A DNA stretch of 20,036 nt from a virus, in the IMG/VR virus record IMGVR_UViG_3300047481_000202, positions 1 to 20,036 of that record; one strand, given 5' to 3'. The position numbers and the translations under genes were made by a program. Shown here piece by piece: positions 15,270-20,036 of this stretch. Each line of letters starts with the position of its first letter. Positions within the stretch are counted from its first letter, which is position 1. The notes under the pieces were generated by a model. That model did no database searches and was not told where the DNA came from. It worked only from the letters and a program-made list of their open reading frames with translations.

Positions 15270-16855
15270 CAGTCTCCCTGCAGTTGCTCGCTCAGATCTT
15301 CAGTCCCGACTTCCTCGGGGTACTCCTCCTCCCCCTCGATCACCGGCTCGGTCTCCTCGAACGGCGCCTCGGTGCCCATCGGCCGCGCAGCCTGCACCGC
15401 ACCGCCTTCCGTCACCTCGCTCGGGTCGGTGTCCGTCACGATGTGCAGCTCATCGAGCATCGCCAGTTCGCTCTGACGCATCAGCAGCACATCATCCAGA
15501 TCACCGCCCTGCTCCGCGATCACCTGCGCCAGCGTCTTGAAGCCGCACCGCACCGCGGTCTTGTAGGCATCCACCTCCTTCTGCGGATCCACCCACTCCC
15601 AGCTCCGCGGCACCCACTTGCTAGCGCGATAGCGGTCAGGGTTGGACTCATAGCCAGGCAGGCTCAACGCACCGCTCAGCACCGCCATATCCAGCCAGGC
15701 CTCGAAGATCGGCTGGTGGAAGTTCTCGATCATGTACCGCTGCAGCACGCGGTACGCATCACGCTCCTCCAGCAGACTCAGCCGGCTGCTGCTGTAGTTG
15801 CTCTCGGAGAAGTTCTTGCTGATGCTCTCGAAGCTCACGCCCAAACCTGCAGCCACAGCGCGCAGCATCGATCGGGTGAATGGCTCCAGCTGGCCGTCGG
15901 GTGCGTTCATGTCCGGCACCGTCACGCTCTGGCCTGGATCCAGGTACTTGAACACCCCAGGCTGGAACTCGCTTACGCGCTCGCCTTCGTAGATCTCATC
16001 CGCAGTCAGCTCACCCTCGGGACTGGTGATGAATCCCATCAACGCACTGCTCGCCCGAGCACGCACCAGCTCGGCCTCCTCATAGCCCTGCAGCATGTGC
16101 AGCCGCATCAACGCTGAGGCGAACCAAGTCACGCCTCTGGTCTGCCCAGGCCGCTCAGGGATGAACAGATGGATCACCTCATCAGCAGGCACCCGGATCC
16201 GACGGCCAGTGGTCCGCGCATTGCCGGCATAGGTATCGCCCGGATGGTTTGCATAGAAGTGGTACGCCTGCGGCCGCAGGTACTGATCCACCTCGATGCC
16301 CATCCGCACCGTGTTGCCATCCTTCGCCTGCGGCACATCGTCATCGATCAGATAGTCCGCCTCCAACACCTGCAGCGCGAACGGCACTTTCGAGTCGCCG
16401 AATGGCCGGCGGATCATCCTGATGAACACCTCGCCAGACTCAGCCAGGCTGCGCACCACCAAGCGCTCAATATCGTGGAAACCCAGTAGCCCGCTGACAT
16501 CGCAGCGGTACTTGTTCATCCACTTCTCGAACGCCTCATGGATCTGGGCGTTCATCGCCTCATCCAGCTTTCCGCCGCGCAGCATCCGCACCTGACCCTG
16601 GTGCCGGATGCCGTGGCCGATCACGTTGTTCTGGATGGCGCGCAGTGCTTGCCGCGCATAGTCCGAGTCGCGGCACAGCTGCCGCGCACGGTTACGCAGT
16701 GCCTTGAAGCTCGACTTGACCTCACTATCGGCGCTGGTGCCACTGGTTACCCAGTCGCTAGTCAGCCTGCTAACCCGCGCGCCCATATACGCACGCTGCC
16801 GCGGCCGTACTGGCTCGAATCCCATCGCCTTGAACAGCCGGGTGCGCAGTCCCAT
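15269..16855 (-). CDS. B: Portal protein, lambda gpB family
   Basis: 528 residues, against 533 in lambda gpB. Early helical segment FKALRNRARQLCRDSDYARQ followed by AIQNNVIGHGI, then DIERLVVRSLAESGEVFIRM, VLEADYLIDDD, VIHLFIPERPGQTRGVTWFA and SFESISKNFSESNYSSSRLS, all typical of lambda-family portals. The C-terminus is acidic (EETEPVIEGEEEYPEEVGTE), probably exposed inside the procapsid. Twelve copies form the portal ring at one vertex: entry channel for packaged DNA, docking site for terminase and later for the head-tail joiners. GAGG lies five bases before the ATG; the start overlaps the gpW-like stop by one base (TGATG), as does its own stop with the next gene. Confidence 0.96.
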   Translation of the reverse strand: MGLRTRLFKAMGFEPVRPRQRAYMGARVSRLTSDWVTSGTSADSEVKSSFKALRNRARQLCRDSDYARQALRAIQNNVIGHGIRHQGQVRMLRGGKLDEAMNAQIHEAFEKWMNKYRCDVSGLLGFHDIERLVVRSLAESGEVFIRMIRRPFGDSKVPFALQVLEADYLIDDDVPQAKDGNTVRMGIEVDQYLRPQAYHFYANHPGDTYAGNARTTGRRIRVPADEVIHLFIPERPGQTRGVTWFASALMRLHMLQGYEEAELVRARASSALMGFITSPEGELTADEIYEGERVSEFQPGVFKYLDPGQSVTVPDMNAPDGQLEPFTRSMLRAVAAGLGVSFESISKNFSESNYSSSRLSLLEERDAYRVLQRYMIENFHQPIFEAWLDMAVLSGALSLPGYESNPDRYRASKWVPRSWEWVDPQKEVDAYKTAVRCGFKTLAQVIAEQGGDLDDVLLMRQSELAMLDELHIVTDTDPSEVTEGGAVQAARPMGTEAPFEETEPVIEGEEEYPEEVGTEDLSEQLQGD

Positions 16856-17424
16856 CAGAACCTCACAAACAGATTGAACGGATTGCCCAGACCATTAGCA
16901 ATCAGCTGAGCTTTCTGCTCGCGGTTGACGTCAGCTTTCAACTTCGTCTCCAGCGCCAGCAGGTCTGCTAGATCGTATTTCTTCAGGCTCCGGTTGCCGA
17001 TGGTGTATTCCTTCGCGACCCCGCCGTTGATGATCGTGCGGATCGCAGCCTGCACTGCATCCAGATCCTTCTGCGCCTGCGTCCGACCATCCAGCGCAGC
17101 AGGCGAACCCGAATAGCTCAGCGCTGCCAGCACCTGCGACTGACCGCTGCCCAGCGTGATCGTGCTGCCAGTCTTAGTCGCAACAGCCTGCCAGTACCAG
17201 GTGCCAGCATCGAATCCAGCGCTAGTGCCAGCCGCGATGCTGAACTCCCAGCCTGTCCCATACGCAGTGCCCACCACCGTCGCGCCTTCACTGGCAGCGT
17301 TAAACCGCAGGTAGTAGGTCAGCGTATAAGCAGCGCTGCTAACCGTATTCCCCAAGTTGTCCACGCCAGCATCATCCCGCCACTGGATCGTGTCACCTGC
17401 TCTGATCTCGCTCGGGATGTTCAC
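16855..17424 (-). CDS. Head-tail joining protein: beta-rich N-domain plus gpW-like C-domain
   Basis: 189 residues from a GTG start, three bases after the terminase stop. Residues about 1-105 are beta-rich, Ig-like in texture (RAGDTIQWRDDAGVDN, YTLTYYLRFNAASEG, DAGTWYWQAVATKTG). Residues about 112-189 are helical then strand-forming: RTQAQKDLDAVQAAIRTII, NGGVAKEYTIGNRSLKKYDL, ADLLALETKLKADV. This second half resembles lambda gpW (68 residues), where an N-terminal helix, a two-strand hairpin and a C-terminal helix occur in that order. The gene occupies the exact gpW position between terminase A and portal B. gpW acts after packaging to seal the connector. The N-domain is an addition to classical gpW; it may be displayed on the neck or help folding. 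Confidence 0.72.
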   Translation of the reverse strand: MNIPSEIRAGDTIQWRDDAGVDNLGNTVSSAAYTLTYYLRFNAASEGATVVGTAYGTGWEFSIAAGTSAGFDAGTWYWQAVATKTGSTITLGSGQSQVLAALSYSGSPAALDGRTQAQKDLDAVQAAIRTIINGGVAKEYTIGNRSLKKYDLADLLALETKLKADVNREQKAQLIANGLGNPFNLFVRF

Positions 17425-17427
17425 GGC

Positions 17428-19320
17428 CTACCAGTTGCTGACGAAGCTGCTAGCACCAACCGCGGCAGGCGGCTGCTTTCTCGATCTTAGCGGCGTCTTC
17501 TTACCTTCCTCCAACTGTTGCCGCAACTGCTCCCACATCGTTGCCTGGTTCATCCTTCTCGAATAAATCAACAACGCCGCATAGCCATAGACCGCACAAT
17601 CGAGCGCTTCATTTCGATCGCCTGCCTTCTTCACCCATTCGCGAATCGGGAACCCCCGGTGATACCGCAGCGCCTGCCGCTCGCTTGTGAGTTGCTTGAA
17701 ATACTCAGCATCGGCAGCCATGCCGAAGTTCAAGCTGCCGCTGCCTTCGTTGTGCCGCAACCTGCCGAACAGCGTGGTCTTGATCGTGTCGGTCCCCAGC
17801 TGATACAACACCACGCCCTTCTTCAGCACCTTGCCGCGCCAGTTCACGTCCACCTTGCTGCCCTTGCCAACGGCTGGACTGTTGCGCCTGCTGCTGCCCT
17901 TGATCGCCACCACGCCCTGGCGCACGCGCTCGCGCACATAGTTGTACACCTCATGCGTGCAGTGGCCGCCCGAGTCGATCGCCATCTGCGCAATCTTCAA
18001 CTCCTTCCCGCAGGCCGTTGCCCAGCCAGTAGCCAACACCTGATCGAGCTGCTTCCACACCTCCACCTGCGTCGGGTCGCCCATCAGCTCCTGATGCCAC
18101 ACCAGCCAGCCCGTCTCACCTTCGCCGAAACCCCAAACACTGACCGCGATCCGGTTATCCTGCACGTCAACACCAGCCGTCAGTAGCACCACCCCATCAG
18201 GGCAGGTGCCTGGTTCATATGCCAGCCGCTTCGCCAGCAGGCCATCAGCATTCACGGCCGCGGCGTAGTCCTCCTCCCATGTCTCCGCCAGCCGGGTGTT
18301 CACGAAGGCCTTCAACGCCGGACCATCGCCCTTTGCACGCAGGAAGTCATCCACCAACTGCTCCCAACTGCACCACCCCAGTGGGCTATACAACCCCGAC
18401 AGATGGAACCCAGCAGTCTTTCCATCGCTCGGTGCCGTTGCTCGCCATTCGCCAGCGCTCAGCATCCGCGGCTTATGCACCTCCTCGAATCGCTCGCCGC
18501 ATTTCTCACACTCATACTTCGCAGTCTCTGGCCTGCCCTCATCCCACTTCAGCCGTGACCACTGCAGCCACTGCATCTCCCCACAACATGGGCACGGCAC
18601 ATAGAACCGCCGCTGGTCGCTGCGTTCATACTCCGTCTCGATCCTGCTGAAGTCCTTCACCGTTGGCGTGCTGGTCAGCAGGATCTTCCGCCTGGCGAAC
18701 GTCGTGGTTCGCCTCTCAGCCAGTGCCACCGGATCGCCCTCCCCATCCACGTCGCTCGGGAAGGCGTCGATCTCATCTGCGAATAAATACCTGCACGGCG
18801 CCGACCTCAGTCCCGTCGCACTGTTCGCACCAGTTAGCAGCAGGATGCCGCCCTGGTACTCCTTCGAGAACATCGTGTTCCCAGAGTCCCGCGCACGCGC
18901 CGGTGCGATCTTGTCGGCCAGGCATGGCGTCTCGCTGATCAGACTCTCCAGGCGCTGCTTGCTCAGGCGCTTCGCCATCTCCACAGTCGGCTGCACGCAC
19001 AGCATTGGACCCGGCGCATGGTCGATCACATAGCCGAGCCAGTTGCTGCCCGCCTCCGTCTTGCCCGTCTGCGCAGCGAACATCATCACCACACGCTGCA
19101 CGCTGCTGGTGCTGCTAAGGCAGTCCATCGGCTCCTTGAGGTAAGGCGTCCTTGAAGTCCGCCACGGTCCAGGCTCCGCGCTTGCCTTGCTGCTCAGCTT
19201 CCGGTAGCGGTCCGACCACTCAGAAACCGTCAGCGGCTCCTCAGGTCGCAGCCCATCTATGAACCCAGCGCGCCATGGACTAACCATCAGCCAGCTCCAC
19301 CAGTGCCGCACGGTGCTCAT
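17428..19320 (-). CDS. A: Terminase large subunit, lambda gpA family
   Basis: 630 residues (lambda gpA 641). ATPase domain: Walker A-like FAAQTGKTEAGSNW (about 81-94), Walker B with catalytic Glu in CRYLFADEIDAFP (176-188), coupling motif LLTSTPT (214-220). A four-Cys zinc-ribbon-like insert follows: CPCCGE (243-248) and CEKCGE (271-276). The nuclease domain shows AGVDVQDNRIAVSVWG (Asp385, Asp388), MAIDSGGHCTHEVYNYVRER (Asp449) and GDRNEALDCAVYGYAAL (Asp573), the metal-binding acidic set of GpA terminases. It pumps DNA into the procapsid and cuts concatemers. AGGTG lies eight bases before the ATG. It overlaps the small-subunit gene by 41 nt. Confidence 0.97.
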   Translation of the reverse strand: MSTVRHWWSWLMVSPWRAGFIDGLRPEEPLTVSEWSDRYRKLSSKASAEPGPWRTSRTPYLKEPMDCLSSTSSVQRVVMMFAAQTGKTEAGSNWLGYVIDHAPGPMLCVQPTVEMAKRLSKQRLESLISETPCLADKIAPARARDSGNTMFSKEYQGGILLLTGANSATGLRSAPCRYLFADEIDAFPSDVDGEGDPVALAERRTTTFARRKILLTSTPTVKDFSRIETEYERSDQRRFYVPCPCCGEMQWLQWSRLKWDEGRPETAKYECEKCGERFEEVHKPRMLSAGEWRATAPSDGKTAGFHLSGLYSPLGWCSWEQLVDDFLRAKGDGPALKAFVNTRLAETWEEDYAAAVNADGLLAKRLAYEPGTCPDGVVLLTAGVDVQDNRIAVSVWGFGEGETGWLVWHQELMGDPTQVEVWKQLDQVLATGWATACGKELKIAQMAIDSGGHCTHEVYNYVRERVRQGVVAIKGSSRRNSPAVGKGSKVDVNWRGKVLKKGVVLYQLGTDTIKTTLFGRLRHNEGSGSLNFGMAADAEYFKQLTSERQALRYHRGFPIREWVKKAGDRNEALDCAVYGYAALLIYSRRMNQATMWEQLRQQLEEGKKTPLRSRKQPPAAVGASSFVSNW

Positions 19321-19828
19321 CAGTAAGCACCTGATGGATCACCGCTGGATCGGTCTCGCCTGCCAACTGGTGACTCAACCGATCCGCCAAATTTGCCAAT
19401 GCCTCACGCACACTCCGCCCCAACGCGAAGGCCTCTTTCTTCACCTCAACCGCAGGCACCAGCTCACGCCGCTTCAGGTCCACCTCCAGCTTCGCCAGCT
19501 CCGCCTGGTAGTGCTCTCTCCGTGCCCTGCTCTCATTCAGCTCCGGGATCAGATCATCAGGCAACCCAGCCACCCGCTGCCGCAGCTCACGCGCATCACG
19601 AGGCGGGGACTCCACTGGGTCGGGACGGCTTACCTTGCTCGCATGTGTAGCCGCTGTGTTCTTGTTCCACAGCTCTAATGCCAGATCACGATCAAGCCAC
19701 TTCTTCTCATCCTTCACCACAACCGCCTCAGCGATTCGGCTCTTGCTGGCATGAGTCACCGCAGCCTTCGTGCATCCCCTGATCGCTGCAAACTCAGCGA
19801 ACGTAACTAGCACAGAGTTAAGTAGCAC
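19280..19828 (-). CDS. Terminase small subunit, Nu1-like
   Basis: 182 residues from GTG at 19828, against 181 in lambda Nu1. The N-terminus holds a winged helix-turn-helix of Nu1 type, FAEFAAIRGCTKAAVTHASK (10-29), then DEKKWLDRDLALELWNKNT. The middle and C-terminus are helical and charged (LNESRARREHYQAELAKLEV, then REALANLADRLSHQLAGETD). It recognises the packaging site and recruits the large subunit. The start is uncertain: the frame is closed by TAG further upstream and has no ATG; GTG at 19828 and GTG at 19813 are both possible. The AGGAGGG at 19860-19854 is 25 nt from the first, and an inverted repeat lies between it and the second, so the true start may depend on RNA folding. Confidence 0.9.
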   Translation of the reverse strand: MLLNSVLVTFAEFAAIRGCTKAAVTHASKSRIAEAVVVKDEKKWLDRDLALELWNKNTAATHASKVSRPDPVESPPRDARELRQRVAGLPDDLIPELNESRARREHYQAELAKLEVDLKRRELVPAVEVKKEAFALGRSVREALANLADRLSHQLAGETDPAVIHQVLTDEHRAALVELADG

Positions 19829-19843
19829 TAGAGCTAACTTAAC
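19817..19843. repeat. Inverted repeat around the small-terminase start
   Basis: Plus strand: gttaagt agc, six-base loop actaga, gct a acttaac. A 7-bp and a 3-bp stem are separated by a one-base bulge. The GTG at 19828 sits at the edge of the loop, and the alternative GTG at 19813 lies just outside the stem. It could hide the first start or bring the strong upstream AGGAGGG nearer to the second. Confidence 0.6.
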
Positions 19844-19853
19844 TGCCGCTAAA

Positions 19854-19860
19854 CCCTCCT
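19854..19860 (-). promoter_or_regulatory. AGGAGGG, strong Shine-Dalgarno-like site upstream of small terminase
   Basis: Coding-strand AGGAGGG lies 25 bases before GTG 19828 and 40 before GTG 19813, too far for ordinary initiation unless the intervening inverted repeat folds. It is also part of the 13-bp inverted repeat, so it may be a structural element rather than a ribosome site. Confidence 0.4.
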
Positions 19861-19902
19861 AAACTGTCTTAGGGATAGTCTTGTTTGAGAAAAAGGTGAG
19901 AT

Positions 19903-19919
19903 CCCTTGCGTCGCAAGGG
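19903..19919. repeat. Perfect 8-bp inverted repeat with one-base centre
   Basis: Plus strand cccttgcg t cgcaaggg. As RNA it would fold as about a 6-bp stem with a five-base loop. On the plus strand it is followed by only three T residues, and on the minus strand by GATCTC, so it is not a clear terminator in either direction. A protein-binding dyad is equally likely. Confidence 0.65.
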
Positions 19920-19934
19920 TTTAGGAGGGTTGGC

Positions 19935-19954
19935 CGCTGTCGCTAGCGAAAGCG
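19935..19954. repeat. 20-bp palindrome with one mismatched pair
   Basis: Plus strand cgctgtcgctagcgaaagcg, centred between 19944 and 19945, equals its reverse complement except at one symmetric pair. The inner tcgctagcga is a perfect 10-bp palindrome. Such a dyad would suit a dimeric DNA-binding protein or a staggered cut site. Confidence 0.65.
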
Positions 19955-20036
19955 TGCGCGATTGGACGACCCGCTATAAACACCCCCGGAAGGACCCAAA
20001 CGAGGGCACCCCCTCCCCCTACCTAGCCGTCGACAC

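Larger units (their letters stand above)
19852..19931. repeat. 13-bp perfect inverted repeat pair, arms 19852-19864 and 19919-19931
   Basis: Plus strand aaccctcctaaac at 19852-19864 is the exact reverse complement of gtttaggagggtt at 19919-19931, with 54 bases between. Each arm carries an AGGAGGG core, on opposite strands. The arms could pair as a long stem or be two binding sites in opposite orientation. A second, shorter pair (agggat at 19871-19876, atccct at 19901-19906) lies inside and would compete with the hairpin at 19903-19919. Confidence 0.8.
19829..20036. other. Leader before the terminase genes; no convincing gene, many dyads
   Basis: 208 bases between the terminase start and the window edge. 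I see no convincing minus-strand gene in any of the three frames. The region holds a 13-bp inverted repeat pair, a 17-base near-perfect hairpin, a 20-bp palindrome and, at 19981-20022, a C-rich stretch (plus strand). A plus-strand frame from 19930 stays open to the edge but lacks a usable start. Position directly upstream of Nu1/A-like genes is where lambda-type phages keep cos, so a packaging-recognition role is plausible. Confidence 0.55.

Noticed and set aside
19903-19919. Rho-independent terminator
   Set aside because: The stem is good but only three T residues follow on the plus strand and none on the minus strand.
19930-20036. Plus-strand frame open to the window edge (TTG 19930 or GTG 19954)
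   Set aside because: The AGGAGGG before it is directly adjacent to the TTG and 24 bases from the GTG, and the product has no recognisable motif; it lies in the dyad-rich leader. A divergent gene beyond the edge cannot be excluded.
1-20036. CRISPR arrays, tRNA genes, insertion sequences, integrase or lysis genes
   Set aside because: No regularly spaced repeats, no tRNA-like cloverleaf or conserved TTCGA-type arm noticed, no transposase, integrase, holin or stand-alone lysin frame found; all coding space is taken by packaging and virion genes.

Overview
The window is a nearly complete virion-assembly cassette of a lambda-type, long-tailed (siphovirus) phage or prophage. Every supported gene is on the minus strand, so transcription runs from about 19,830 down to position 1, where the last gene is cut by the window edge. 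Genes are packed with 1-4 nt overlaps or 2-3 nt gaps, which points to one long late transcript. Gene order matches phage lambda closely, written lambda name = here: Nu1 (19,828), A (19,320), W-like (17,424), B portal (16,855), C protease fused to E major capsid (15,269), two small head proteins, FII-like (12,050), an unusual C1q-like protein where lambda has Z (11,775), U (11,137), a tiny unlisted ORF (10,697), V tail tube (10,579), G/GT with a -1 frameshift (9,638), H tape measure (8,965), M, L, K, I, J, then a side-fibre gene.

Host: the composition is GC-rich. The last gene (1-921) begins with a module that I associate with cyanophage tail-fibre proteins. Three copies of GCGATCGC, the cyanobacterial HIP1 palindrome, occur. 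I infer a phage of a Synechococcus/Cyanobium-like cyanobacterium, with moderate confidence. No host gene, integrase, lysis gene, tRNA, CRISPR or insertion sequence is visible, so lifestyle cannot be read here.

Layout: 19,829-20,036 is a gene-poor leader dense in inverted repeats, a reasonable place for a cos/pac or packaging-recognition region. 17,428-19,828 is the packaging motor. 12,053-17,424 holds the connector, portal, protease-capsid fusion and small head proteins. 10,706-12,050 is the head-tail joining region with an inserted C1q-like protein. 4,348-10,697 builds the tail tube, chaperones, tape measure and tip. 1-4,351 is the host-recognition apparatus.

Most noteworthy: (i) a textbook A AAA AAC slippery heptamer that fuses two tail-chaperone frames exactly as lambda G/GT; (ii) an 876-residue single-ORF fusion of accessory modules, an HK97-type prohead protease and the major capsid protein; (iii) a C1q-like/adhesin-like protein inside the head-tail joining operon; (iv) a gpW-like domain carried at the end of a larger protein; (v) a 54-codon gene overlapping the tail-tube gene; (vi) the cluster of dyads before the terminase. 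I do not see a wholly new system; the novelty is in unusual fusions and module placement within a known assembly pathway.
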